A DNA stretch of 43,381 bases from a virus. This document shows positions 6,778 to 13,146 of this stretch, in pieces; the first letter of the stretch is position 1, and every line of letters starts with the position of its first letter. The notes under the pieces are model-generated. The model was given only the letters and a program-made list of their open reading frames with translations, searched no databases and was not told where the DNA came from. The translations under genes were made by a program, and so were the position numbers. Location of the stretch: the IMG/VR virus record IMGVR_UViG_3300025949_001138, positions 1-43,381 of that record; one strand, 5' to 3'.

Positions 6778-7119
6778 ATGTCCGCGCAACTGCAGGCGTT
6801 CGAACTCGGCGAGATCACCTTCTGCACCTACGCGGAAGAAGAGCGCGCGCGGTTCGTGGCTTGGTGCCTCGACGAGTGGACGCGCGCTCGTTGGGGCCTT
6901 TCCGAATACCGGGTCTACGAGACGAGCGAAGCCGCGCCCGCAGGCGCGCACATCCTCGACTTCAAGCATGCTCGCAAGGTCTATCGAGCCTACAAAGTCG
7001 CCCTCTACGAAGAGGGCTCGAAGTCCGGTGCGATCTCCAAGATGGTGCTCCACGCGATTCCGTGGGCCTGTGCGGTCGCCATCGTGTTCCTGGTCGTGCT
7101 CATGGCGGTGAACAAGTAG
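6778..7119 (+). CDS. C-terminally anchored membrane protein; unknown
   Basis: A 113-residue protein with a soluble acidic/aromatic domain (about 1-88: EITFCTYAEEERARFVAWCLDEW...) and one C-terminal hydrophobic helix WACAVAIVFLVVLMAV (about 95-110) ending NK. The topology is tail-anchored. Nothing identifies a function; it sits directly upstream of the replication initiator. Confidence 0.65.
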   Translation: MSAQLQAFELGEITFCTYAEEERARFVAWCLDEWTRARWGLSEYRVYETSEAAPAGAHILDFKHARKVYRAYKVALYEEGSKSGAISKMVLHAIPWACAVAIVFLVVLMAVNK

Positions 7120-7123
7120 CCGC

Positions 7124-7927
7124 ATGCCGCAGCCCTTCATCAAGTTCTACCCCCGCGATTGGGACGCCGACATGCAGCTCCTGGGCTGTTCTCTCGCCGC
7201 GCGCGCCCTCTGGTTGCACATGATCCGGGTCATGTCCGAAGCGGACCCGTTCGGGTTCTTCGTCGGTCGCGCCGGCGAGCCGATCGACCTAACCGCGTTC
7301 TCGCGCCGGATCTGTGCGGAGCCTCGCGACGTACGGAAGCTGATCGTGGAACTCCGCACCGGCGGCGTCTTCTCGACGGACTCGAGCGACCGCATCTTCT
7401 CGCGGCGGATGGTTCGCGAGCATGCGCGCCGGGAGCAGCTCATCGCGAATAGTGGACTACCTGTTGTGAACACAACTTGTTCCACAAGCGAAACGAATCT
7501 TGTGGACACAAGAAAACCGTCGTTTGTGCACACGGCTACCAATGGAAGCCAGAAGCCAGATACCAGAGATACGTCCTCACTTCGTTCGTCCGCGCTGGCT
7601 TTCGGGTCGTGGCCCGTCGGGGACATCCCGAGACTCCGCGAACTGGCCGCGCTCTTTCTCGCCGCCTTCGGGAACTGCCGCGACCCGATCAAGGCCGAGA
7701 AGCACATGGGCGCCTACACGACCGTCCTCGCCACGTTCTCGTCGCGTCAGGCGACGATCGAGCAAGCCTGGGACGCCTGCGTCGACGCGCTCGAAGCGGC
7801 CGGCGGACGCCCCCTGTTCTCGTCCGCGATCCGAACGGCGATCGCGTTTCTCAAGCCCGCGCGGCCCTCGGAATCCACGCGCTCCAAGACCACGCAGTAC
7901 CTCCACGACCACGGGATGACCGCATGA
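7124..7927 (+). CDS. Phage replication initiator / replisome organiser (O-like)
   Basis: A 267-residue protein. Residues 1-105 begin MPQPFIKFYPRDWDADMQLLG and continue as a winged-helix-like domain of the type seen in phage replication initiators. Residues about 108-155 are a low-complexity, Ser/Thr-rich linker, and the DNA encoding it is a cluster of dyad iterons (7463-7536). The C-terminal part (about 160-255) is helical and may contact the helicase loader. Being followed at once by a DnaC-type gene (ATGA overlap) supports an O/P-like pair. By analogy with lambda O, the protein would bind the repeats within its own gene to open the origin. Confidence 0.75.
   Translation: MPQPFIKFYPRDWDADMQLLGCSLAARALWLHMIRVMSEADPFGFFVGRAGEPIDLTAFSRRICAEPRDVRKLIVELRTGGVFSTDSSDRIFSRRMVREHARREQLIANSGLPVVNTTCSTSETNLVDTRKPSFVHTATNGSQKPDTRDTSSLRSSALAFGSWPVGDIPRLRELAALFLAAFGNCRDPIKAEKHMGAYTTVLATFSSRQATIEQAWDACVDALEAAGGRPLFSSAIRTAIAFLKPARPSESTRSKTTQYLHDHGMTA
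7463..7536. repeat. Iteron array inside the initiator gene; candidate replication origin
   Basis: Four related dyads of the form TTGTGnnCACAA: GTTGTGAACACAAC 7463-7476, CTTGTTCCACAAG 7476-7488, CTTGTGGACACAAG 7499-7512, and TTTGTGCACACG 7523-7534. Dyad centres are about 12.5, 23.5 and 24 bp apart. The stretch is noticeably more AT-rich than its surroundings, and AT-rich, purine-heavy DNA follows to about 7570. Some half-sites resemble DnaA boxes (TCCACA). Confidence 0.7.
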
Positions 7928-8649
7928 TCGAAACCATCAGCGACGTCGCCAAGCGCGCCGCCGCGAACGCCGCAGTCCCTCGGCCGGACCTCGAGCAACT
8001 CGAGACCGAGCGCCGGGAAGAACGCCGCCTCGAAGAGTTGGCGCGCACCCGGCGCGTCTCGGCCATCCCGCCGCGCTACGCGAAGGCGACGGTCGAGAAC
8101 GTCAAGGTCGACGGGCGCAACCGCCCCGCCGTCGACCGCGCGCGCAGCATCGTCTCGGCTGGCATCTACCGCACCGGTTTCGGGATGTGGGGACCGGCCG
8201 GCGTGGGGAAGACCTACATCGCCGCGGCCATCGGGAACGGCGCGATCGCCGCCGGGTTCGGGGCCAAGATGTTTACCCCCGAGCAGCTCTTCGCGCGGTA
8301 CTTTAGCGCCTCGAGCTACGGCGGGGATGAGGCCGTCGCAGACCTCCTCCGCGAGGTTGCCGAGACCCCCGTCCTGATCCTTGACGACTTCGGCTCGGAG
8401 GCCGTCTCGCGCCCGAAACTCGCCTTCCTAGCCGAGATCCTCAACGCGCGCTGGAACGCCGATTGCGGCACCCTGATCGTGACCGCGAACACGTCGTTCG
8501 CCGACCTCATGGACAAGTACGTCGAGCTGTCCGAGAAGGCCGGCGACCGGGAGCGCGGGTTCGCGATCATGGACCGGATCCGTGCTTTGACCGGCGAGTG
8601 GCTCGGCCTGGTCGGGAAGTCGCAGCGCGGCTTCGACGGTGACGCATGA
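7924..8649 (+). CDS. DnaC-type helicase loader (AAA+ ATPase)
   Basis: A 241-residue AAA+ protein: Walker A GPAGVGKT at 90-97, Walker B VLILDDFG at 150-157, and the sensor-like stretch LIVTANTSF. Length and order match DnaC/IstB-like loaders: a charged helical N-terminus (about 25-45) for helicase contact, then the ATPase. It should load the host replicative helicase at the phage origin using ATP. It begins with ATGA at the end of the initiator gene and ends with ATGA into the next, so it is co-translated with the replication module. Confidence 0.92.
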   Translation: MIETISDVAKRAAANAAVPRPDLEQLETERREERRLEELARTRRVSAIPPRYAKATVENVKVDGRNRPAVDRARSIVSAGIYRTGFGMWGPAGVGKTYIAAAIGNGAIAAGFGAKMFTPEQLFARYFSASSYGGDEAVADLLREVAETPVLILDDFGSEAVSRPKLAFLAEILNARWNADCGTLIVTANTSFADLMDKYVELSEKAGDRERGFAIMDRIRALTGEWLGLVGKSQRGFDGDA

Positions 8650-8819
8650 CGCGCGCACAGTTCGAGACCTGGACGACCTGGGTCATCTGCTGGACCTGCA
8701 TCATCGTCGGGGCGATGGTGCTCGGTTCAGATTCGACGATGCAGGCACTTGCGCGTGGGTTCGCGCTCTTGGCCTTCCTCGCGTTCTCGGTTCCTCTTCG
8801 GGCGCAGGTGCTCGAATGA
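8646..8819 (+). CDS. 57-residue two-helix membrane protein; unknown
   Basis: Two hydrophobic stretches, WVICWTCIIVGAMVLG (about 12-27) and FALLAFLAFSVPL (about 39-51), are joined by a short polar loop. It overlaps both neighbours by ATGA, which supports translation. The shape is holin-like, but the position inside the replication operon makes a lysis role unlikely. Confidence 0.6.
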   Translation: MTRAQFETWTTWVICWTCIIVGAMVLGSDSTMQALARGFALLAFLAFSVPLRAQVLE

Positions 8820-9142
8820 ACCGCGCCGATCGCATCGCTCAAGGCATCTGCGTCGACTGCTCGCAGAAGGTCTACAAGGGCACCCAACGGTGCTTCGACT
8901 GCGGCGTCCAGAACTCCAAGCGCGGACGCGAGGCGAGCGCGCGCGCGTACGCCGCGAAGAAGCGTTGGGGTAAGCTCCCCGTCTGCCCGAAGCACGGGAA
9001 GAAGCACATCGACGGGCGCCTCTGCGGCGAGGCTCCCGGTCAACCGAGGCAGCGCAAAGCGTTACCCGAGCGCCTCGTCGCGCCGCGTGGCCGGAACTTC
9101 GATAGCTCCGCGCTCCTGCATCTTTTGGCGGAATCGGCATGA
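8816..9142 (+). CDS. Zinc-ribbon protein; unknown
   Basis: A 108-residue basic protein. GICVDCSQKVYKGTQRCFDC gives two CxxC knuckles at about 12-31, a zinc ribbon of the kind found at the N-terminus of some phage HNH proteins, but no HNH nuclease motif follows. A Lys/Arg-rich stretch (NSKRGREASARAYAAKKRWG) and a second Cys/His group (CPKHGKKHIDGRLC) come next. Probably nucleic-acid-binding. Coupled to both neighbours. Confidence 0.65.
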   Translation: MNRADRIAQGICVDCSQKVYKGTQRCFDCGVQNSKRGREASARAYAAKKRWGKLPVCPKHGKKHIDGRLCGEAPGQPRQRKALPERLVAPRGRNFDSSALLHLLAESA

Positions 9143-9357
9143 GTAAGGGCGGCAGAAAGTGGCTCGTCCTGCAAGCGGTCATCGACCTGACCGCGCAAGG
9201 CAACGGACGCCCCCCGACCTACGATGAGATCGCTGCGCTCGTCGGCGTCTCGAAAGCGAACGTCGCGCACCATCTCTCCGTGCTCGCGCGCGAAGGGAAG
9301 ATATCATGGCGCAAAGGCGAGCCGCGTTCGCTTCGGGTGATTGACGATGCTGCCTGA
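9139..9357 (+). CDS. LexA-like winged-helix DNA-binding protein
   Basis: A 72-residue protein consisting only of a winged helix: LQAVIDLTAQGNGRPPTYDEIA, then VSKANVAHHLSVLAREGKISW and RSLRVIDDAA follow the order of the LexA N-terminal domain (PPTxxEIA, recognition helix, LxRKGxI). The LexA dimerisation/autoproteolysis domain is absent. It may regulate early genes or modulate host SOS-type control; the target is not visible. Its end overlaps the next start by eleven bases. Confidence 0.75.
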   Translation: MSKGGRKWLVLQAVIDLTAQGNGRPPTYDEIAALVGVSKANVAHHLSVLAREGKISWRKGEPRSLRVIDDAA

Positions 9358-9508
9358 CATCGACAACGGTACGCTCGTCCTGCTTGCGATAGCCGCCGGC
9401 TTCGTGCTCTTGTTCGTCGCGTTCGTCTTGAACCGTACGACCAACGAGACCGCCGAAGCCGCCCAATCGCCTCTTCACGACTACCATCATGAGGTGCCTT
9501 TTGAGTAA
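9347..9508 (+). CDS. 53-residue single-pass membrane protein; unknown
   Basis: MLPDIDNG, then a strong hydrophobic helix TLVLLAIAAGFVLLFVAFVL (about 9-28), then a polar His/acid-rich tail ending HHEVPFE. It overlaps the previous gene by eleven bases. Only membrane insertion can be supported. Confidence 0.55.
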   Translation: MLPDIDNGTLVLLAIAAGFVLLFVAFVLNRTTNETAEAAQSPLHDYHHEVPFE

Positions 9509-9704
9509 CGAGAATACGCGCGCCGATGGCGCGGCTTCGCCTGCCGATGCCGTTCTGTGTACCTCATGCGCGCTTGAGGAGAGCGAGGTCTGCCACGACG
9601 GTAAGTACGTGACGTTCTTCGAGGATTTCGATCTTCGCCGTTCACACACAATACGTCCGCACCGTTTCGCGAAGCCCGCGCCGTCAGGCGAGGCATCATC
9701 GTGA
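9501..9704 (+). CDS. Small Cys-containing protein; unknown
   Basis: I chose TTG 9501, which has GAGG six bases upstream and overlaps the previous stop; an ATG at 9489 without a visible ribosome site would add four residues. The product has VLCTSCALEESEVC, a likely metal-binding or redox Cys group, and ends RFAKPAPSGEASS. Palindromic repeats lie at both ends of the coding region and contribute the peptides GAASPAD and FAKPAPSGEA. Its TGA overlaps the next GTG. Confidence 0.5.
   Translation: MSNENTRADGAASPADAVLCTSCALEESEVCHDGKYVTFFEDFDLRRSHTIRPHRFAKPAPSGEASS
9518..9550 (+). repeat. Dispersed GC-rich palindromic element, forward form, in frame
   Basis: GCGCGCCGATGGCGCGGCTTCGCC and TGCCGATGC; GGCTTCGCCTGCC matches the copies at 13429 and 13775. 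It encodes GAASPADA in the surrounding gene. Confidence 0.5.
9664..9697 (-). repeat. Dispersed GC-rich palindromic element, reverse form, in frame
   Basis: TTCGCGAAGCCCGC followed by GTCAGGCGAGGCA. It carries the mini-hairpin CGCGAAGC and the AGGCGAGGCA end shared with 10865 and 11715. It ends just before the GTG of the next gene. Confidence 0.45.
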
Positions 9705-10117
9705 GTCACGCATACGAAGGCGATTCGGTCCCGATGGACGACCGGCGCATCCTCTCCGAGCCCGGCTTCAAGCATGGGGTGACGAACAAGACGCGCGGCG
9801 CCCTGTTCGCCGCCATGCGCGACTATCTCGAGGTCGACCCGAAGGACAAGGTCTCACGCATCGCCTTCGCGCGCGCGCAGGGTATCATGATCCACTCGTT
9901 CGCACAGTTGACCGAGGGACAGGCGCGCTACCTCATCGGGCGCGTGGAGGACGTCGGGCCGATCAATCACGTCTTCTTGCCGGTCGACGCCGACGTGCTC
10001 GCCGAACTGCTCGACGGGTATGGCGGGGAGTCGCCGATCATCCAGCAGACGAAGCTGCGCGACGACATCACCCGCGCGCGGTTCTCCGCAAAGATGGGGG
10101 CGCCGTCGTGCGTTTGA
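9701..10117 (+). CDS. 138-residue early protein; unknown
   Basis: GTG 9701 overlaps the previous TGA. The protein runs SHAYEGDSVPMDDRRIL, a helical middle GALFAAMRDYLEVD and TEGQARYLIGRVEDVG, and a Leu-rich segment DADVLAELLDGYGG. No family is recognised. An ATG at 9734 is a possible later start. It overlaps the RusA gene by ten bases, which suggests the two are made together. Confidence 0.6.
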   Translation: MSHAYEGDSVPMDDRRILSEPGFKHGVTNKTRGALFAAMRDYLEVDPKDKVSRIAFARAQGIMIHSFAQLTEGQARYLIGRVEDVGPINHVFLPVDADVLAELLDGYGGESPIIQQTKLRDDITRARFSAKMGAPSCV

Positions 10118-10521
10118 CCGTCATCGGCGTCGCGCTTCCCCAGGGCTCGAAGTCCGCTTTTGCCTTGAAGTCGGGGCGCGTGGTCGTCACCGATGGGAAG
10201 AAGGGCGGGAACCTCAAGGAGTGGCGCGGCGCGATCGCGGCCTGCGCGCGCCTGTGGCTCTCACAGAACGGCATGCCCGCGCCCCTGGACGGCCCGGTGA
10301 AACTCTCGGTGACGTTCTACCTGCCCCGTCCCAAGAGCGCGCCCAAGCGCGTCACGAAGCCCGACAAGAAGCCCGACCTCGACAAGCTCGTCCGCGCAGC
10401 CGGCGATGCCCTCTCGAAGATCGCGTACACCGAGGACTCGCGTATCGTCGAGATCCACGCGACCAAAGAGTTCGCCGTCGACGCGCCCCCTCGCGCCGAG
10501 ATCCACATCGAGGCGGCATGA
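10108..10521 (+). CDS. rusA: RusA-family Holliday junction resolvase
   Basis: A 137-residue protein. The RusA signature is clear: KPDLDKLVRAAGDAL at 88-102 with Asp90 and Asp92, and YTEDSRIVE at 107-115 with Asp110, matching the three metal-binding aspartates of the family. The N-terminal TVIGVALPQGSKS and VTFYLPRPKSAPK also fit. It cuts four-way junctions arising in phage recombination or replication as a homodimer. The GTG start at 10108 lies inside the end of the previous gene; the TGA overlaps the next ATG. Length is normal for the family. Confidence 0.93.
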   Translation: MRLTVIGVALPQGSKSAFALKSGRVVVTDGKKGGNLKEWRGAIAACARLWLSQNGMPAPLDGPVKLSVTFYLPRPKSAPKRVTKPDKKPDLDKLVRAAGDALSKIAYTEDSRIVEIHATKEFAVDAPPRAEIHIEAA

Positions 10522-10841
10522 GACCGCTTCAAGCCAAGGCCAAGACCACCAAGGATGCTCGGACCTGGCATAACGAGGTCTTCGCGCTCTACGGGAATCT
10601 CTGTTGGTTCGGGAAGCGCGTAGGGCATCCGAAGAAGCGCGCGATCGACGCGGCGCATGTCATCAACCGCGGCACGAAGCTCGGGCCGCTCCGGTTCGCC
10701 GACGCGCGTCTCGGCCGGCCGCTTTGTCGGGAGTGTCACGACGCCCAGGGCGCACATGAGATCGAGTTCTCACTCAAGGATCAGCGCGAGGCGGTTGCCG
10801 CGCACAACGAGATCGCCAAGGTCAAGTTGGTGATGCCGTGA
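10518..10841 (+). CDS. HNH-type nuclease-like protein
   Basis: A 107-residue protein. LCWFGK is followed by IDAAHVINRG and GRPLCRECHDAQGAHE, the order Cys, DxAH, then CxxCH of small HNH proteins in phage recombination regions (NinG-like by position). The first knuckle is a single Cys rather than CxxC, so zinc binding may be incomplete. It directly follows RusA with ATGA coupling, consistent with DNA processing. Confidence 0.75.
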   Translation: MRPLQAKAKTTKDARTWHNEVFALYGNLCWFGKRVGHPKKRAIDAAHVINRGTKLGPLRFADARLGRPLCRECHDAQGAHEIEFSLKDQREAVAAHNEIAKVKLVMP

Positions 10842-10909
10842 CGTTCAATCGGCAGGCGAAGTCCGAGCCTTTAGGCGAGGCACCCCATTCGTTTTCTTGG
10901 AGAGTCTAG
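10838..10909 (+). CDS. 23-codon coupled small ORF containing a repeat element
   Basis: GTG 10838 overlaps the previous stop and reads TFNRQAKSEPLGEAPHSFSWRV, then TAG. The peptide EPLGEAP comes from a palindromic repeat and recurs as EPLGEG in the gene at 13415. It may be translated only because of the coupled start; function is doubtful. Confidence 0.3.
   Translation: MTFNRQAKSEPLGEAPHSFSWRV
10865..10884 (+). repeat. Short palindromic element, EPLGE subtype
   Basis: GAGCCTTTAGGCGAGGCACC. Near-identical copies lie at 13703-13723 (same strand) and 12896-12915 (opposite strand). Confidence 0.6.
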
Positions 10910-10911
10910 AT

Positions 10912-11013
10912 ATGTATTCAGAAGAAGTAGTAGGAGAGGAGTCTTTGGGCTCCGAGGATGTGGTGCGCTCCGGCTTCGCCTCCGCGGCTTCGCGTGGTGG
11001 GCTGAACCCGTGA
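10912..11013 (+). CDS. 33-residue small protein ending in a repeat element
   Basis: ATG 10912 has GGAGAG eight bases upstream. The peptide starts MYSEEVVGEESLGSEDVV and continues into RSGFASAASRGGLNP, encoded by a palindromic repeat, with TGA overlapping the next GTG. The good ribosome site and GTGA coupling support translation; no function is known. Base composition is less GC-rich than in the flanking genes. Confidence 0.5.
   Translation: MYSEEVVGEESLGSEDVVRSGFASAASRGGLNP
10962..11002 (+). repeat. Dispersed GC-rich palindromic element, forward form
   Basis: GGTGCGCTCCGGCTTCGCC, then TCCGCGGCTTCGCGTGGTGG. Two GCTTCGC mini-hairpins. It supplies the ribosome site (GGTGGG) of the gene starting at 11010. 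Confidence 0.55.
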
Positions 11014-11471
11014 GCCAAGAGCCACTCCCGTTGACGTACGAATGCTCGCCGCAGACCTACGGTCACGTTATCTCGCCGGGGCACACCTACTGCCATTGTA
11101 ACTCCCTGCTCGTCCGCAGCCACGACGTTTTCAACTTCGAGGAAACCCGTGATGCAGTACAGGGAAAAATCATGGAGGGGCTCTATCGCGGCGAATCGCT
11201 CGCGGAGATTCTCAAGGTTGCGGTCGTCCAACTGATCCCGCTCGACCCGACGCTCGAAACCTACATCGACGACGCAGAGAAGCGCCGTCGCGACGAGAGC
11301 GGCGAAACGCTCCTGAGCAAGTACGCCGTCTGCCATGGCTGCAGGGTGGTCATGGAACACGCCGACCTTCGTTGCAAGCCGTGCGCCGAGGGACGTAGTC
11401 CGTACGACCTGCTTAACCGCAACGGCTCGGGCGAACCCTATGACCGCAAATGGCCGGAGAAGAAAGCATGA
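11010..11471 (+). CDS. Zinc-ribbon-like accessory protein; unknown
   Basis: A 153-residue protein, starting at GTG 11010 coupled to the small ORF upstream. The N-terminal part has TYCHCNS; the C-terminal part carries VCHGCRVVMEHADLRCKPC, two CxxC knuckles typical of a zinc ribbon. Between them lies a helical region (EGLYRGESLAEILKVAVVQL). No family is recognised. It ends with ATGA coupling. Confidence 0.6.
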   Translation: MSQEPLPLTYECSPQTYGHVISPGHTYCHCNSLLVRSHDVFNFEETRDAVQGKIMEGLYRGESLAEILKVAVVQLIPLDPTLETYIDDAEKRRRDESGETLLSKYAVCHGCRVVMEHADLRCKPCAEGRSPYDLLNRNGSGEPYDRKWPEKKA

Positions 11472-11746
11472 GTGTTCGCAATCGTCGCCGCGCGGCTCGC
11501 CAGATCGCGCGAGCCAGGAAAGCCGTCGAGCATGCCGATTGGCAGAGCAAGCCGCCCGAGTTCTGGCCCGCGATGGCAAAGGCGTACAACCCGACGTTCG
11601 ATGATGCCGAGGCCGAGAAGGTGGGCGAATCGCTACGCAAGTTCTGGCTCATGTGGTCGGACCCGGCGCATGCCATCTATGACTTGAACGCGCCGCACGA
11701 GTCTCGTTCTTCTTGCGCCGAAGCGCCCGAGCGAAGCGAGGCATAG
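11468..11746 (+). CDS. 92-residue accessory protein; unknown
   Basis: MSVRNRRRAARQIARARKAV is a strongly basic helical start, followed by WQSKPPEFWPAMAKAYNPTFDD and a helical middle. The last ten residues (CAEAPERSEA) come from a reverse-form palindromic element, so the original C-terminus may have been replaced. ATGA overlap with the upstream gene. Confidence 0.55.
   Translation: MSVRNRRRAARQIARARKAVEHADWQSKPPEFWPAMAKAYNPTFDDAEAEKVGESLRKFWLMWSDPAHAIYDLNAPHESRSSCAEAPERSEA
11715..11743 (-). repeat. Dispersed GC-rich palindromic element, reverse form, in frame
   Basis: GCGCCGAAGCGCCCGAGCGA followed by AGCGAGGCA; holds GAGCGAAGCGAG. It encodes the C-terminal AEAPERSEA of the host ORF and ends at its stop codon. 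Confidence 0.6.
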
Positions 11747-11751
11747 ACAAC

Positions 11752-11838
11752 GTGCGTTCTCCTCGTAGTAAAAAACAGAAGTACGATGGTGCCCTCGCTA
11801 TTCGCTCGGGGCTCCGCCAGGCGAGGTTACACCCGTGA
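11752..11838 (+). CDS. 28-residue small ORF ending in a repeat element
   Basis: GTG 11752 reads RSPRSKKQKYDGALAIRSGL and then RQARLHP, with the TGA overlapping the next GTG in the string CCGTGAGCCA, exactly as for the small ORF at 10912. Very basic at the start. No clear ribosome site; possibly a leader or coupling peptide. Confidence 0.35.
   Translation: MRSPRSKKQKYDGALAIRSGLRQARLHP
11788..11832 (+). repeat. Dispersed GC-rich palindromic element, forward form
   Basis: GGTGCCCTCGCTATTCGCTC, then GGGGCTCCGCCAGGCGAGG. GGCTCCGCCAGGC is exact in the copies at 12488 and 15782. It lies at the start of the next gene and supplies GGCGAGG as its ribosome site. Confidence 0.65.
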
Positions 11839-12158
11839 GCCATCGCTTCTGCATCGAGTGTACGGACGAAGCCTGCGCGCTCCACCAGGCTATGGTGGAC
11901 AGCCGCGAGCATCCAGGATGCTTCTTCATCGACGATGACGGTACGCCGTGCCCCTCGCCCTCTCGCGCCCACAACACCCTCGGGTGCTATCGCTACCACG
12001 CTGACCTCATGCCGCACTGCCGCGAGTACGACGACGACCTCGTTTGCATCGGCGGACGGTGCTGCTACATGTGCGACTTCGAGGTTCAACCCGAGGACGA
12101 GGAGCCGGATCCGGTCGAGCCTGCGTCCTTGCCCCTGCAGACGGCGCTGTTCGCATGA
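11835..12158 (+). CDS. Cys-rich accessory protein; unknown
   Basis: A 107-residue protein with about eleven cysteines: FCIECTDEACALH, HPGCFF, TPCPSP, LGCYRY, PHCRE, VCIGGRCCYMC. The Cys/His content suggests one or two zinc sites. It ends with an acidic tail (PEDEEPDPVEP). GTG 11835 is coupled to the preceding small ORF; ATGA leads into the next gene. Confidence 0.6.
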   Translation: MSHRFCIECTDEACALHQAMVDSREHPGCFFIDDDGTPCPSPSRAHNTLGCYRYHADLMPHCREYDDDLVCIGGRCCYMCDFEVQPEDEEPDPVEPASLPLQTALFA

Positions 12159-12367
12159 GCGCCTACAAGGACCGCCTTTCTCGGAAGGACGAGGAGTCGA
12201 TGCACATGCTCCTCGTCGCGATTATCACGCACCGAAACGAGTGCGGGTGTCCAATCGACATTCAGGTCCAGCACGGATACCGTTGGAGCGCTCACCCGAA
12301 TCATCAGATTGGTTGCCACCGCAGGCTTTTTCGGATGCACGACCTGCCGGAGCACTTGCGTTCGTGA
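12155..12367 (+). CDS. 70-residue His/Cys-containing protein; unknown
   Basis: Begins MSAYKDRLSRKDEESMHMLLVA. The second half has NECGCPIDIQVQHGYRWSAHPNHQIGC, with scattered Cys and His that could bind metal, and a basic end. No family is recognised. ATGA coupling upstream. A 72-base gap with a palindromic repeat follows. Confidence 0.55.
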   Translation: MSAYKDRLSRKDEESMHMLLVAIITHRNECGCPIDIQVQHGYRWSAHPNHQIGCHRRLFRMHDLPEHLRS

Positions 12368-12384
12368 CGCCGACCGCATCGCCC

Positions 12385-12415
12385 GCCTCGCGGAGCCGCG
12401 CGTAGCGCGCACCCA
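12385..12415 (-). repeat. Dispersed GC-rich palindromic element, reverse form
   Basis: GCCTCGCGGAGCCGCGCGTA, then GCGCGCACCCA. Intergenic, between the genes ending at 12367 and starting at 12440. Confidence 0.5.
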
Positions 12416-12439
12416 CCACGTCTTTAGAAAGGCACAAAA

Positions 12440-12946
12440 ATGAGTTTACGAGATACTCTTAGGAAACAGATTGAGGAGTTAGAACGTGGTGCGCTCCCGT
12501 TGGTCGCGGCTCCGCCAGGCGACCTAGACCGCGATGCGCTTGCGGAAGCGTTCCTCGTCGCCTCACGCGGCCCGTGCAACCTGATCGGAGCCACGTCGTG
12601 GCTCGCATTCGGTCGTCAGCACGCTCGCATTCACCACGACGACGAAAAGGGCGAGCACCCCGAAACCTGCTTCAACTGCTGGCATACGGTGCTTGAGGAA
12701 GCGTACGCGAGCGCCGATATTGCCATCGGCTTCGCGAAGCCCGCCGAAGGCGGCACACCCTCCCCCAACCCGTGTCTCTATGCCCTCTATGCGGTGCTGG
12801 AACTCTGCAACGACTTCCATTCGGACGCCGAGATGCGCCCCGTCGTACTCGCAATCGAAGAAGCCGCTACCAAGGCATACGAAGAAGCGTTGTCCGGTGC
12901 CTCGCCTAACGGCTCGGTTGCTCGCGCAAAGGAAGAACGTCAATGA
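12440..12946 (+). CDS. 168-residue accessory protein with an inserted repeat peptide; unknown
   Basis: ATG 12440 is preceded by AGAAAGG. After a helical start (SLRDTLRKQIEELER) comes GALPLVAAPPGDLD (about 17-30), encoded by a forward palindromic element and repeated as LPAVAAPPGK in the gene at 15628. The rest is helical with ARIHHDDEKGEHPETCFNCW, a His/Cys cluster. Two further repeat copies give GFAKPAEGG and GASPNGS near the C-terminus. No family is recognised. Confidence 0.6.
   Translation: MSLRDTLRKQIEELERGALPLVAAPPGDLDRDALAEAFLVASRGPCNLIGATSWLAFGRQHARIHHDDEKGEHPETCFNCWHTVLEEAYASADIAIGFAKPAEGGTPSPNPCLYALYAVLELCNDFHSDAEMRPVVLAIEEAATKAYEEALSGASPNGSVARAKEERQ
12488..12530 (+). repeat. Dispersed GC-rich palindromic element, forward form, in frame
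   Basis: GGTGCGCTCCCGTTGGTCGC, then GGCTCCGCCAGGCGACC. Encodes ALPLVAAPPGD. The best match to the copy at 15782. Confidence 0.7.
12728..12760 (-). repeat. Dispersed GC-rich palindromic element, reverse form, in frame
   Basis: GGCTTCGCGAAGCCCGCCGA then AGGCGGCACACCC. Perfect inner dyad GGCTTCGCGAAGCC. Encodes GFAKPAEGGTP; compare FAKPAPSGEA at 9664. Confidence 0.5.
12896..12915 (-). repeat. Short palindromic element, EPLGE subtype, inverted and in frame
   Basis: GGTGCCTCGCCTAACGGCTC is the reverse complement of GAGCCGTTAGGCGAGGCACC; compare 10865 and 13703. It encodes GASPNGS in this orientation. Confidence 0.6.
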
Positions 12947-13146
12947 ACGGTTGCATCGGCGAGAACGCCGCGCATGAGTTTACCGAAATGAATGGCGAGA
13001 TGAGTACCGAGAATCAGAAGCGCCTTACCCGCGTCGATATAGTTGGGTGGGCGTGGTGTAAGCGTTGCGGCTCAGTCTTGGAAGTCAAGGCGGGTGCGGG
13101 AGAACCGCCCGTGATTACGGCACCCCGATATAGCGTGGCGACATGA
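12943..13146 (+). CDS. Small CxxC protein, paralogue A
   Basis: A 67-residue protein with WAWCKRCGSVLE, one CxxC knuckle, plus an N-terminal Cys (NGCIGENAAHEF). About three quarters of residues are identical to the protein at 13851-14054, so the two arose by duplication. The ATG overlaps the previous TGA. Function unknown; binding metal through paired monomers is conceivable. Confidence 0.65.
   Translation: MNGCIGENAAHEFTEMNGEMSTENQKRLTRVDIVGWAWCKRCGSVLEVKAGAGEPPVITAPRYSVAT

Noticed and set aside
8646-8819. Two-helix 57-residue protein as holin
   Set aside because: It is translationally coupled within the replication genes, far from the lysis region, and a better holin candidate exists at 41520.
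12364-12405. 13-codon GTG ORF (TPTASPASRSRA) after the 70-residue gene
   Set aside because: Coupled start but too short and mostly repeat sequence; noted only as similar to the start of the ORF at 16229.
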